A stretch of 64,000 bases of DNA, taken from assembly GCF_014651895.1 (NCBI RefSeq), contig NZ_BMXT01000001.1, positions 558,001-622,000 on the forward strand, read 5' to 3'. The position numbers and the translations under genes are program-made. The DNA is from Rhodanobacter panaciterrae. GTDB lineage: Bacteria > Pseudomonadota > Gammaproteobacteria > Xanthomonadales > Rhodanobacteraceae. Of the stretch, positions 51,586 through 59,684 are shown piece after piece (position 1 is the first letter of the stretch; the number at the start of each line of letters is the position of its first letter). The notes beneath the pieces were generated by a model, which worked only from the letters and a program-made list of their open reading frames with translations, made no database searches and was not told the DNA's origin.

Positions 51586-52329
51586 ATGGCTATGACCCGC
51601 AAGTCGGCTGCGAAGAAGTCCGCGGCAGAAAAAGCACTCTCCAAGAAAACATCGGCGAAAAAGGCCCCCGCGCGTAGCGCGGCCAAGGCAGCGCCGCGCA
51701 AGACGGCAACGAAGAAGGTCGCCACCAAAAAAGCCGCAGTGAAGAAGCTGGCGGCACGCAAACCTGCGGTGAAGAAGCCCGCGGTGAAGAAATCGGCGAC
51801 GAAAAAGACTGCCGCAAAGAAGCCGGTCGCGAAGAAAGCGGCAGCGAAAAAGGTGGTTGCCAAGAAGGTCGTCGCGAAGAAAGTCGCTACCCGCAAGGTC
51901 GCTGCCAAAAAACCAACCGCCAAGCCAGCAGCCAGCAAGGTGGTCGCCAAACGCCCGGTCAGCAAGAAGGTCGCCGCCAAACCGATGCCGACAAAGCCAT
52001 TGGCCAACGTCAGTGTTGCCGTGAAGAGCAAGCCGGCCGCCAAGCCTGTTCGCGTCGCGAAGAAGCCAGCCACTCGCAAGCCCGTGCCGGTGGAAGCGCC
52101 GATTCACCATATCAGCCAGGAAGATGCAGTTGCCAAGATTCAGGCGCTGCTGGAGGCCAAGCAGGAGCGGGTACGGCAAGGGCCGAGCTGGCCTGATGCC
52201 AATCCGACGCATCCGGCGTCGAATGGCACGGAATTGCACCCACCGATATCGGCGGAAGGGGGTGGTGAAGGTGGTGATGGCCGTGTGCTGGCGCCGCAGC
52301 GTGGTGAGCAGAGCAAGCGCAAGGATTGA
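51586..52329 (+). CDS. Lys/Ala-rich histone H1-like protein
   Basis: 247 residues. Residues 1-170 are built from repeated KKxxAKK and xKKxVAKK units (KKSAAEKALSKKTSAKKAPA), extremely basic and with no ordered domain. The remainder is less basic and ends with Glu/Gly-rich sequence after QEDAVAKIQALLEAKQE. Similar H1-like or AlgP-type proteins bind DNA in Xanthomonadales and Pseudomonas. GGAG precedes ATG 51586. The Met 22 codons upstream has no such support. Copy number of repeats may vary between strains. Confidence 0.8.
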   Translation: MAMTRKSAAKKSAAEKALSKKTSAKKAPARSAAKAAPRKTATKKVATKKAAVKKLAARKPAVKKPAVKKSATKKTAAKKPVAKKAAAKKVVAKKVVAKKVATRKVAAKKPTAKPAASKVVAKRPVSKKVAAKPMPTKPLANVSVAVKSKPAAKPVRVAKKPATRKPVPVEAPIHHISQEDAVAKIQALLEAKQERVRQGPSWPDANPTHPASNGTELHPPISAEGGGEGGDGRVLAPQRGEQSKRKD

Positions 52330-52458
52330 CCGGAGCCGGAGCACTTCGGCGGCCGCACATGGCTGGCAGGTAAATGCCGGTCGGCCATGCGCCGAAAACT
52401 CAGTACGCATTCAAGCGTGACGACCTAGCGTAGTGCCGTCACTTGGTGGAGACGGATC

Positions 52459-52884
52459 ATGAAACGCCTGCTAGCCAGCCTTGCCCTGATCACCGCGGTC
52501 GCGGCGTTGTCAGGTTGTTATTACGATCCGGGCTACGGTTACGTGCGCAGCACCGGTTACAGCGGTGATGCGTACTACGGCAATGCCTACTATGCCGCGC
52601 CGGGTTACTACGATGGTTATTACGGTGGCTACTACGGCGGCGGCTATTACGGCTGTTGCTATGCGCCGGGCGTGAGCATCGGCTATTACGGCTACGGCGG
52701 TTCGCGTTATCGCTCTTATCGGGGCGGCGGGTATCACGGCACCGGCGGTTATTACCACGGCGGTGGCTATCAGGGTCGTGGCGGTCACGCGCAGGGGCAT
52801 TCATCGTCTGGCGGCAGTCATGCCAGCGGTAGCGGCTCCCACAGTAGCGGCAGTCATCGAAGCAGCGGCAATTACAGCCACTAG
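52459..52884 (+). CDS. Tyr/Gly-rich small lipoprotein
   Basis: 141 residues. Signal peptide with lipobox (VAALSGC, cleavage before Cys 20). The remainder is Tyr/Gly-rich (YYGGYYGGGYYG), ending in a Gly/Ser/His-rich segment (GGHAQGHSSSGGSHASGSGS). It should be lipid-anchored in the envelope. Function unknown. It follows the H1-like gene and precedes the aminopeptidase lipoprotein gene on the same strand. Confidence 0.7.
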   Translation: MKRLLASLALITAVAALSGCYYDPGYGYVRSTGYSGDAYYGNAYYAAPGYYDGYYGGYYGGGYYGCCYAPGVSIGYYGYGGSRYRSYRGGGYHGTGGYYHGGGYQGRGGHAQGHSSSGGSHASGSGSHSSGSHRSSGNYSH

Positions 52885-52915
52885 GCGCCGCTGAGGTTTC
52901 GGGCACAATCGCGGG

Positions 52916-53989
52916 ATGCTTCGATCCCGCCTTGTGTTCTCGCTTCTTCGCTTCCCAAGGCTCATCGTCATCGTGACGATGGGCCTTGTGCTATGTGCGT
53001 GCAGCAGCCTGCGTTACTACGCGCAGGCGGCGCACGGGCAGGGCGAGTTGATTGCTCATCGACGCGCACTGGACGAGCTGGTGCGCGATTCCGCTACTGA
53101 TCCGAAGCTTGCGGCGCGCCTGCAACTGGCGCAGCAGGCGCGCCGCTTCGCGTCGCAACGGCTGGGCCTGCCGGACAACCGCAGCTATACCAGTTACGTC
53201 GAGCTGCATCGACCGTACGTGGTGTGGAATGTGTTTGCCACGCCGCGCTATTCGGTGGAAGCGGTGCCGCAGTGTTTTCCGATCACCGGCTGTGTCGCCT
53301 ATCGCGGCTGGTTCAGCGAGGCAGATGCCAACGCCGATGCGGCACGACTGCAAGCGCGCGGCGACGATGTCTGGATCGGCGGCGTGCCGGCGTACTCCAC
53401 CCTCGGCTGGTTTGCCGACCCGATCCTCTCCAGCATGCTGCGCTGGGATGACGACGAACTGGATGGCACGATCTTTCACGAGTTGGCGCACCAGCTGATC
53501 TACGTGAAAGACGACACCGCGTTCAACGAATCCTTCGCCACTTTCGTGCAGGCCGAAGGCCTGCGCGAATGGCGGCAGTCACGCGGCCTGCCCCCGCAGG
53601 ATGATCGTGCGCAGGCGCTGGATGACGGTTTCACCAGGCTCGTGCTGGAGCTGCGCGAGCGCCTGAAAGACCTCTATGCCAGCGGTGTGGATGAGTCGGC
53701 CATGGCCGCCGGCAAGCAGCGCGAAGTCGAGGCGTTCCGCGTGCGTTATGTGCAGTGGCGCGAGCGCGACTGGCCGCACGATCATCGCTACGACAGCTGG
53801 GTCGCGCAGCCGATCAACAATGCGCGGCTGTTGCCGTTCGGTCTGTACGATCAGTGGACGCCGGCGTTTGCGATACTGTTCCAGCGTGCGGAACGCCAGT
53901 GGCCGGCGTTCTATGCCCGCGTGCGTGAGCTGGCACGCATGCCGAAAGCGCAGCGCGAAAAATTGCTGCAGGTGCTGCTTGACTCGTGA
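52916..53989 (+). CDS. Zinc aminopeptidase-like lipoprotein (HELAH motif)
   Basis: 357 residues. Lipoprotein signal with VLCACS. The central FHELAHQLIYVKDDTAFNES shows HExxH followed by a Glu-containing NESFA, as in the PF10023-type aminopeptidase family found in Xanthomonadales. The conserved KDDTAFNESFATFVQ segment suits the M1-like GxMEN role only loosely. It probably works at the outer membrane's periplasmic side. The next gene, an NTF2-like protein, begins 10 bases downstream. Confidence 0.75.
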   Translation: MLRSRLVFSLLRFPRLIVIVTMGLVLCACSSLRYYAQAAHGQGELIAHRRALDELVRDSATDPKLAARLQLAQQARRFASQRLGLPDNRSYTSYVELHRPYVVWNVFATPRYSVEAVPQCFPITGCVAYRGWFSEADANADAARLQARGDDVWIGGVPAYSTLGWFADPILSSMLRWDDDELDGTIFHELAHQLIYVKDDTAFNESFATFVQAEGLREWRQSRGLPPQDDRAQALDDGFTRLVLELRERLKDLYASGVDESAMAAGKQREVEAFRVRYVQWRERDWPHDHRYDSWVAQPINNARLLPFGLYDQWTPAFAILFQRAERQWPAFYARVRELARMPKAQREKLLQVLLDS

Positions 53990-53999
53990 GGTGACCTCG

Positions 54000-54383
54000 A
54001 TGGCCGATATCGAAAAGCGAATCCTGATCGAGCAATTCATCGATGCCTACAACCGCCTCGATGTGGACGGCATGCTGGCGCTGCTGACACCTGACGTGCT
54101 GTTCGAAAATGTTGCCGATGGGCAGGTGACGGCCGCGACCAGTGGCATCGCCGAGTTCCGTCAGCTGGCGGAGCAATCGAAAGCGTTGTTTTCGGAGCGG
54201 AAGCAGACCATCACGGCACTGAAGTTCCGCCCGGCATCGGTGGTGGCGAGCATTGCCTGGTGTGGAGTATTCGCGATCGATGTACCGAACGGACCAGCGG
54301 CTGGCACGGTGATCGAGCTGGAGGGTGAGTCGGAGTTCGAATTTGCCGGTGAGCGGATCAGCCGCATCGTCGACCGCAGCTGA
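54000..54383 (+). CDS. NTF2-like/SnoaL-type protein
   Basis: 127 residues. The family layout is recognisable: FIDAYNRLDVDGMLALLTPD, FENVADG, then the beta-sheet region IAWCGVFAIDVPNG and LEGESEFEFAGERISRIVDRS. Such proteins are small ligand-binding pockets or isomerases. The ligand is unknown. GAGG sits 8 bases before ATG 54000. It likely shares a transcript with the aminopeptidase-like gene and converges with the cytochrome c gene. Confidence 0.78.
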   Translation: MADIEKRILIEQFIDAYNRLDVDGMLALLTPDVLFENVADGQVTAATSGIAEFRQLAEQSKALFSERKQTITALKFRPASVVASIAWCGVFAIDVPNGPAAGTVIELEGESEFEFAGERISRIVDRS

Positions 54384-54398
54384 GCCGGCGGCTAGGCG

Positions 54399-55208
54399 TC
54401 AATGTGCGGACTTGCGTTCGGCCATATGCCGCAGATAGGCCAGTACGGCATCGAGGTCGGCGTCGGACAGCGCCTTGGCGTCGAACCCCTGCATCTTCGC
54501 CTGTGGCCATTGCCGCAATGACTGTGGGTTGCGGATGAAGGCGCGCAACAGATCGGCGCGCAGGTATTCAATGGGGTTGTGCGGCAGGTTGAGATCCGGC
54601 CCGAGCTTCGCATCACCTTCGCCGTTGAGCGTGTGGCAGGCGAAGCAGGTCTTCTGGAATACCGCGAAGCCGCGTCGCACTTCGCTGTTCGCGGGCAATG
54701 ATGGATCAGGCAGGATCGCCGGGAAGCGGGCGGCCACGCCGTCCTGCTTGCGGATCGTCGCCAGCTGGTACGGCCACTGTTCCGGGTTCACCTGGGCGGC
54801 TTGCGGCTGCGTCCACACGATGTAGAACGGTCCGGCGTGGCCGTTATCCGTGGTCAACGCAGGCCATGGTTGTGCCGGATCCTCGATCGCCAACCACGCT
54901 TCGCTGCCAAGTTTGTTCAACAGCAGCGCTGCGGGGATCTCGGCAGCAAAACCATCGCCGGCGACGAACTGCAGATGATCGCTGTCGTCGATACCCTTGA
55001 GCAGCGTAGTCAGTGGCACCGCGCGGTAGTGCATCGTGCGATGGAACGCGACATCTCCGGGCACGCTGATGGTGCGCACGTCGTGGCGTTGCAGCAGGGT
55101 TTCGGTGCGATAGGTGGTGGTGCCGTGGCCGAGGTCGATCTTCAGCTCGGCGGCGCATGCAGACAGGACCACGCCTAACGCGAGCAGGCAAGCGACGAGC
55201 AGCTTCAT
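54399..55208 (-). CDS. Cytochrome c with N-terminal sulfite-oxidase-like (cofactor-less) domain
   Basis: 269 residues. Signal peptide with a possible lipobox (LSAC). The N-terminal part (about 20-160) resembles the molybdopterin-binding fold of sulfite-oxidase-like proteins, with PLTTLLKG and FVAGDGFAAEIPAALLL, but lacks the molybdenum-ligating Cys. The C-terminal part has a single haem motif, FQKTCFACHTLNGEGDAKLG, and a distal Met in AKMQGFDAKALSDADLDAVL. It is periplasmic or membrane-anchored and may pass electrons. ATG 55208 is chosen for the signal peptide. A CRP/FNR-like site lies 49 bases upstream. Confidence 0.82.
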   Translation of the reverse strand: MKLLVACLLALGVVLSACAAELKIDLGHGTTTYRTETLLQRHDVRTISVPGDVAFHRTMHYRAVPLTTLLKGIDDSDHLQFVAGDGFAAEIPAALLLNKLGSEAWLAIEDPAQPWPALTTDNGHAGPFYIVWTQPQAAQVNPEQWPYQLATIRKQDGVAARFPAILPDPSLPANSEVRRGFAVFQKTCFACHTLNGEGDAKLGPDLNLPHNPIEYLRADLLRAFIRNPQSLRQWPQAKMQGFDAKALSDADLDAVLAYLRHMAERKSAH

Positions 55209-55256
55209 GGCGGGTTCCTGCAAGAAGTAAAGAAATTGTTGGTGGCGGATGCGTGA

Positions 55257-55270
55257 GTGATCTACATCAC
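55257..55270 (-). promoter_or_regulatory. CRP/FNR-family-like site GTGATCTACATCAC
   Basis: Perfect palindromic halves GTGA and TCAC around N6, one base from the CRP core GTGATCTAGATCAC. It also fits a Dnr/FNR-like GTGAT-N4-ATCAC. It lies 49 bases upstream of the cytochrome c start. The Clp (CRP-like) protein of Xanthomonadales is a plausible binder. Confidence 0.55.
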
Positions 55271-55355
55271 GATTGTGCATCCAAGCCTGTCGGGCAGCTG
55301 AACAAATCACGACGTGCACATTGAACTCACGGCGCAGCGGCCACACTAAGCCCAC

Positions 55356-55479
55356 GTATCGCCGTGATGGCGACAGGAAGTGGCACAGTACACCGTGTTG
55401 CTGAGGGGCTGGCCTTACCTCCCCTGGAGGCCACCTGACAAACCCCATCCGTCCTCCCCTGGCTGATGGGGTTTTTTTT
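55356..55479 (+). ncRNA. Probable small RNA with twin C-rich loops (sX13-like)
   Basis: About 120 bases in the gap between two divergent genes, ending in a strong intrinsic terminator. Three hairpins: TCGCC/GGCGA (55359-55373), TGGCCT/AGGCCA (55410-55433) and the terminator stem. The second and third loops both carry the same ten bases CCTCCCCTGG (55418-55427, 55453-55462). Repeated C-rich loops that can pair with ribosome-binding sites are the hallmark of sX13 of Xanthomonas. Identity with sX13 is not proved. TTGAAC at 55321-55326 is a possible -35 element. The start at 55356 is a guess. Confidence 0.6.
55440..55479 (+). terminator. Rho-independent terminator of the candidate sRNA
   Basis: Stem AAACCCCATC / GATGGGGTTT (55440-55449 with 55465-55474) with a C-rich 15-base loop, followed by eight T in all (55472-55479). 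No gene on this strand ends nearby, which implies a short transcript from the intergenic region. Confidence 0.88.
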
Positions 55480-55565
55480 GCGCGAAACAAACCGCCCGGT
55501 TCGCGTGCGATGCGCTTCGACATGGATAATGGCTCACGCGCACCTCTTTCGCGCCTGGGCCACTG

Positions 55566-56750
55566 ATGATCATCGACTCGCTGCTCGATACCGACCTGTA
55601 CAAGTTCTCGATGATGCAGGTGGTGCTGCATCAGTATCCGGCCGCGCAGGTCGAGTACCGCTTCAAGTGCCGCAACCCGGGCATCGACCTGGTGCCGTAC
55701 ATCGAGGAGATCCGCGTCGAACTGGCCGCGCTGTGCCAGCTGCGTTTTGCGGTGGACGAGCTGGATTATTTGCGCAGCTGGCGCTTCATCAAGAGCGACT
55801 TCGTCGATTTCCTGGGGCTGTTCCAGCTCAACGAGAAGTACGTGGATATCGCGCCAGCGGCGGCGGGCAATGGCGAGATCGAGATCCGCATTCGCGGACC
55901 GTGGCTGCATACGATCCTGTTCGAGGTGCCGCTGCTGGCGATCGTCAACGAGGTGTATTTTCGCCGCACCAGCGCTGGTCTCGATCTGGCTGAGGGCAGA
56001 CGGCGGCTGCAAGCGAAGATTGCACTGCTGCGTGATGCGCCGGATTACGCCGGCTGCAAGATCGCCGACTACGGCACGCGCCGACGCTATTCGCGGGCGT
56101 GGCAGGAGGAGGTAGTGACTGCATTGCGCGACGGACTGGGCGCGCAGCTGGCTGGCACCAGCAATGTATGGCTGGCGCGAAAACTCAAGCTGACTCCGCT
56201 GGGTACGCTGGCGCACGAATATCTGCAGGCGCATCAGGCGCTAGGCCCGCGCCTGCGCGATTCGCAGGTGGCGGCGCTGGAAGCGTGGGCGAAGGAATAC
56301 CGTGGCGATCTTGGCATCGCGCTGTCGGATGTGTACGGACTCGACGCGTTCCTGCGCGATTTCGACATGTACTTCTGCAAGCTGTTCGACGGCACCCGGC
56401 ATGATTCCGGCGACCCGTTCGCATGGGGCGACAAGGTGCTGGCGCATTACCGCGCGAACCGGGTCGATCCACGCAGCAAGGTGCTGGTATTCAGCGACGG
56501 TCTCGATATCCCGAAGGTGATGCAGCTGTATGCACACTTCCGCGATCGCTGCCTGCTCGCGTTCGGTGTCGGCACCAACCTCACCAATGACGTGGGGCCG
56601 ACGCCGCTGCAGATCGTGATCAAGATGATCCGCTGCAACGGCCAGCCGGTGGCCAAGCTCAGCGACTCGCCGGGCAAGAACATGTGCGAGGACCCGGCGT
56701 ATGTGGCCTACCTGCGCCAGGTATTCGAGATACCTGCAACACAGGGTTGA
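55566..56750 (+). CDS. pncB: Nicotinate phosphoribosyltransferase PncB
   Basis: 394 residues, full-length. PncB converts nicotinate and PRPP to nicotinate mononucleotide in NAD salvage. [20 protein letters not shown], the first conserved block, opens the protein. [16 protein letters not shown] near residue 160, [10 protein letters not shown] and the His-bearing [15 protein letters not shown] region (the autophosphorylated His of the family) are clear. [19 protein letters not shown] is the phosphate-binding stretch. It starts 86 bases after the candidate sRNA terminator. Confidence 0.95.
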   Translation: MIIDSLLDTDLYKFSMMQVVLHQYPAAQVEYRFKCRNPGIDLVPYIEEIRVELAALCQLRFAVDELDYLRSWRFIKSDFVDFLGLFQLNEKYVDIAPAAAGNGEIEIRIRGPWLHTILFEVPLLAIVNEVYFRRTSAGLDLAEGRRRLQAKIALLRDAPDYAGCKIADYGTRRRYSRAWQEEVVTALRDGLGAQLAGTSNVWLARKLKLTPLGTLAHEYLQAHQALGPRLRDSQVAALEAWAKEYRGDLGIALSDVYGLDAFLRDFDMYFCKLFDGTRHDSGDPFAWGDKVLAHYRANRVDPRSKVLVFSDGLDIPKVMQLYAHFRDRCLLAFGVGTNLTNDVGPTPLQIVIKMIRCNGQPVAKLSDSPGKNMCEDPAYVAYLRQVFEIPATQG

Positions 56751-56761
56751 GTTGCTCTTGG

Positions 56762-56798
56762 CTCCTCCCCCTGCATGCAGGGGGAGGTCGGGAGGGGG
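56762..56798 (-). repeat. Composite palindromic repeat (CTCCCCCTG hairpin with G-rich tail), reverse
   Basis: Stem CTCCCCCTGCATGCAGGGGG followed by AGG, then a GGGAGGGGG tail. It has the same hairpin-plus-tail design as the repeats flanking the DUF559 gene, but a different sequence variant. It lies 12 bases after pncB. Confidence 0.75.
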
Positions 56799-56831
56799 TT
56801 GCTCAAGCTGGCAGGGAGGATCAAGAGCGAA

Positions 56832-56867
56832 CCCCTCCCCAGCCCTCCCCTGCCAGCAGGGGAGGGA
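56832..56867 (+). repeat. Composite palindromic repeat (CCCCTCCCC head and hairpin), forward
   Basis: CCCCTCCCC head, then stem CCCTCCCCTGC with GCAGGGGAGGG. It mirrors the copy at 56762-56798, so the two make a pair 33 bases apart between the convergent pncB and metQ genes. Confidence 0.75.
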
Positions 56868-56875
56868 GCAGAACT

Positions 56876-57673
56876 TCAAAACGCCGGCAGCACGGCGCCG
56901 TGGTACTTCTGCTCGATGAATGCCTTGATCTCCGGGCTGTTCAGCACCTTGGCCAGCTTCTGCACGCGTGGATCGTTCTGGTTGTCAGGGCGGCCGACCA
57001 GATAGTTCACGTACGGCGAGTTCCGGTCCTCGATCAGCAGCGCGTCTTTCGTCGGGTTCAGGCCGGCCGCCAGTGCGTAGTTGGTGTTGATCAGTGCCAG
57101 ATCCACCTCGTCCAGCGTGCGCGGCAGCATCGCCGCTTCCAGTTCGCGGAACTGCAGGTGCTTGGGATTCGCGGTGATGTCCTTCAGCGTGGACAGCTCG
57201 TTGTTCGGATCCTTCAGCGTGATCAGGCCATGCTTCGCCAGCAGCAGCAGCGCGCGGCTGTTGTTGCTGGGGTCGTTCGGGATGGTCACGCTGGCGCCGT
57301 CGGGCAGCTGGTCGATGTTCTTGAGCTTGTGCGAGTAGGCGCCGAACGGCTCGATGTGCACGCCGGTAATGATGACGAGATGGGTGCCACGCTCGCGGTT
57401 GAACGCGTCCAGATAGGGCTTGGTCTGGAAGTAGTTCACGTCGATGTTTTTCTCGGCCAGTTGCGTGTTGGGCTGCACGTAGTCGGCGAACACCTTGATC
57501 TGCAGATCCACGCCTTCCTTCGCCAGCAGCGGCTTGGCCTGCTTGAGGATTTCCGCGTGCGGGATCGCAGTGGCGGCCACGCGCAGCGTTTGACCCTCGT
57601 CCTTCGGCGCAGAACAGCCCGTCAGCAAGAGCAGGGTCAGGGAAGTGACAAGGGAGGCAATCAGCAGTTTCAT
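56876..57673 (-). CDS. metQ: D-methionine-type ABC transporter substrate-binding lipoprotein MetQ
   Basis: 265 residues from MKLLIASLV. Lipoprotein signal with LLTGC. The NLPA/MetQ domain contains VAATAIPHAEILKQAKPLLA, VNYFQTKPYLDAFNRERGTH, NDPSNNSRALLLLAKHGLI and the C-terminal YLVGRPDNQNDPRVQ. It binds methionine (or a related amino acid) in the periplasm for MetNI. ATG 57673 is chosen because the signal peptide starts there; an upstream Met eight codons earlier is weaker. A decayed duplicate of its leader and signal peptide lies upstream (57756-57893). Confidence 0.92.
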   Translation of the reverse strand: MKLLIASLVTSLTLLLLTGCSAPKDEGQTLRVAATAIPHAEILKQAKPLLAKEGVDLQIKVFADYVQPNTQLAEKNIDVNYFQTKPYLDAFNRERGTHLVIITGVHIEPFGAYSHKLKNIDQLPDGASVTIPNDPSNNSRALLLLAKHGLITLKDPNNELSTLKDITANPKHLQFRELEAAMLPRTLDEVDLALINTNYALAAGLNPTKDALLIEDRNSPYVNYLVGRPDNQNDPRVQKLAKVLNSPEIKAFIEQKYHGAVLPAF

Positions 57674-57704
57674 GGCAAATTCGTTTGTGCGGCGCACAAT
57701 AATA

Positions 57705-57731
57705 GGCCGTCTATACGGCCAAACGCAAATA
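57705..57731 (-). repeat. Direct repeat copy 1 upstream of metQ
   Basis: GGCCGTCTATACGGCCAAAC then GCAAATA. It contains the inverted arms GGCCGT/ACGGCC and sits 31 bases before the metQ ATG. It matches copy 2 at 57867-57893 in 23 of 27 bases. It may be part of the metQ leader or a regulatory element. Confidence 0.7.
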
Positions 57732-57755
57732 CGTGATCGGCGCGACCTGCCACGC

Positions 57756-57893
57756 TCACGCCTTCGGCCTGGCGTAACCGGCCAGCAGGAGCAGGGCCAG
57801 GACGGCGGCGACGGCGGCGAACAGCAATCTCATGGCGGCGATTCTCATGGGCGGCCAACGAAAGTAGGCCGCCCATACCGCCAAACGCAAATA
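57756..57893 (-). pseudogene. Decayed duplicate of the metQ leader and signal peptide
   Basis: A short frame MRLLFAAVAAVLALLLLAGY then ARPKA and stop (57756-57833, with an in-frame ATG at 57848) aligns along its length with the metQ signal peptide MKLLIASLVTSLTLLLLTGC then SAPKD. The lipobox Cys is replaced by Tyr and the frame stops three codons later. A copy of the upstream 27-base repeat lies 33 bases before it, the same spacing as at metQ (31). The segment therefore looks like a tandem duplicate that lost the rest of the gene. A coding microprotein cannot be excluded. Confidence 0.55.
57867..57893 (-). repeat. Direct repeat copy 2 (upstream of the metQ duplicate)
   Basis: GGCCGCCCATACCGCCAAAC then GCAAATA, sharing 23 of 27 bases with copy 1. 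It lies just after the metI stop and 33 bases before the ATG of the duplicated signal-peptide frame. Confidence 0.7.
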
Positions 57894-57899
57894 ACCAAA

Positions 57900-58577
57900 T
57901 CAGTGTCGCTTATAACGCGTCACGATGCGATCGCCGAGCATCTGCAGCAGCTGCACCAGCACGATCAGCAGCGCCACCGTGACCAGCATGTAGTCGGACT
58001 TGTAGCTGAGGTAGCCGTAGCGATAGGCCAGGTCGCCCAGGCCGCCGGAGCCGATCGCGCCACCCATCGCGGTGTAGCCGACCAGGGCGATTGCGGTGAC
58101 GGTGACGCCGGCAAACAAACCACCGCGCGCCTCGGGCAATAGCACATGGCGCACGATCTGCCACAGGCTGGCGCCCATCGCCTGACTGGCCTCGATCACG
58201 CCCTGCTGTACTTCGCGCAGCGCGGTTTCCACCAGTCGCGCGAAGAACGGCGCGGCGCCTATCACCAGCGGCGGGATCGCGCCGCGGATGCCGAGTTTGG
58301 TGCCGACCAGAAAGTATGTCACCGGCATCAGCACGATCATCAGGATGATGAACGGCACCGAGCGCAGGATGTTCACCAGCAGCGAGGCGATCGCGTAGAG
58401 CTTGGGCATCGGGCGCAGCTGGCCCTTGCCGGTGAGGTACAGCAGCACACCCAGCGGCAGCCCGATCGCGATGCTGAGTGCCAGCGAGCCGCCGAGCATC
58501 AGCAAGGTGTCGATGCAGGCGCGACCGATCTCGCCCCAGTCGTCGATGTTGGGAAACAACGTCTGCAACATGTTCAT
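57900..58577 (-). CDS. metI: Methionine ABC transporter permease MetI
   Basis: 225 residues with five membrane segments. The binding-protein-dependent permease EAA loop is visible: [22 protein letters not shown] near residue 115. [20 protein letters not shown] and [17 protein letters not shown] are characteristic of MetI. The ATG at 58577 overlaps the metN stop (ATGA). With MetN and MetQ it makes the methionine importer of the inner membrane. Confidence 0.94.
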   Translation of the reverse strand: MNMLQTLFPNIDDWGEIGRACIDTLLMLGGSLALSIAIGLPLGVLLYLTGKGQLRPMPKLYAIASLLVNILRSVPFIILMIVLMPVTYFLVGTKLGIRGAIPPLVIGAAPFFARLVETALREVQQGVIEASQAMGASLWQIVRHVLLPEARGGLFAGVTVTAIALVGYTAMGGAIGSGGLGDLAYRYGYLSYKSDYMLVTVALLIVLVQLLQMLGDRIVTRYKRH

Positions 58578-59584
58578 CGGCTGAGCTCCTCGATCTCGAT
58601 GCTGGCTTCGCGCAGCGCGGCCAGTGCGGCGTCCACGCCGGCGCCCTGCATTGCCAGGGTGAGCTGGCCGTAGGGCAGATCCTTGATGCGGTCGATGCGG
58701 CCGGCGAGGATGTTGAAGTCGATCCCGGTTTCGCGCGCGACACGGCCCAATGCCGGGGTCAACGTGGTATCCCCGCGAAAGCTCAGTCGCAGGATGCGTC
58801 CGGGCACTTGCGCGAACGGCGCCAGTTCGCTGGCCGCTTCTTCCGGCAATGCCTCGTTGACAAAACGCCTCGTGGTGGCGTGTTGCGGATGCAGGAATAC
58901 GTCGGCGACTGCGCCGTGCTCCACGATCACGCCGGCGTCGAGCACCGCCACCCGATCGCACACGCGGCGAACCACGTCCATCTCGTGGGTGATCAGCACG
59001 ATGGTGAGCTTCAGCTCGCGGTTGATCTCAGCCAGCAGCTCCAATACCGAGGCAGTGGTCTGCGGGTCGAGCGCGCTGGTGGCCTCGTCGCACAGCAGGA
59101 TCGAGGGTCGGTTGGCCAGCGCGCGGGCAATGCCGACGCGCTGCTTCTGGCCGCCGGAAAGTTGCGACGGGTATTTGTCGGCGTGAGCGGTGAGGCCAAC
59201 CCGCGCCAGCAGTTCGTCGACGCGGGTGCGCAGAACGGCAGTATTGCGTTCGCCCGCCAGGCGCATCGGAAACGCCACGTTGTCCGCCACCGTTTGCGAG
59301 GCGAGCAGGTTGAAGTGCTGGAAGATCATGCCGATCCTGCGCCGCTGCGCACGCAGCGCCGGTTCGGCCAGCGCGGTCATTTCGGTGTCGCCGACGAAGA
59401 TACTGCCGCCGCTAGGTCGCTCCAGCAGATTGATCAGCCGTATAAGCGTCGATTTGCCGGCGCCGGACAGGCCGATGATGCCGAATACCTCGCCATCGGC
59501 AATGTCGAGGCTGAAGGGTTGCAGCGCGGGAATGTCCCTGCCGTCGACACGGTAGGACTTGTGGACATCGACAAAGCGAATCAC
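58574..59584 (-). CDS. metN: Methionine ABC transporter ATP-binding protein MetN
   Basis: 336 residues. Walker [13 protein letters not shown] near residue 38, signature [17 protein letters not shown], Walker [17 protein letters not shown], and H-loop ITHEMDVV. The C-terminal ACT-like NIL domain (about 250-336, [18 protein letters not shown]) senses methionine in other MetN proteins and could cause transinhibition. It is the first gene of metNIQ, with a divergent promoter region shared with the glutathione peroxidase gene. I see no obvious SAM riboswitch in its 100-base leader. Confidence 0.95.
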   Translation of the reverse strand: MIRFVDVHKSYRVDGRDIPALQPFSLDIADGEVFGIIGLSGAGKSTLIRLINLLERPSGGSIFVGDTEMTALAEPALRAQRRRIGMIFQHFNLLASQTVADNVAFPMRLAGERNTAVLRTRVDELLARVGLTAHADKYPSQLSGGQKQRVGIARALANRPSILLCDEATSALDPQTTASVLELLAEINRELKLTIVLITHEMDVVRRVCDRVAVLDAGVIVEHGAVADVFLHPQHATTRRFVNEALPEEAASELAPFAQVPGRILRLSFRGDTTLTPALGRVARETGIDFNILAGRIDRIKDLPYGQLTLAMQGAGVDAALAALREASIEIEELSR

Positions 59585-59684
59585 GGCGGACCTGGGTCTG
59601 CGGGTGGGAAGGTCATTCTATGCCACGAGCGTCACGCGCAATGGCGTAGACTGCTGGATTGATCTATCCAGTGGGAGTTCGGTC

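Noticed and set aside
51484..52410. Minus-strand Leu/Arg/Gly-rich frame opposite the H1-like gene
   Set aside because: It is the reverse complement of Lys/Ala repeats and so looks repetitive by necessity.
59585..59684. SAM riboswitch before metN
   Set aside because: The leader is short and I could not find the conserved stems of any SAM-binding class by eye. A covariance search would settle it.
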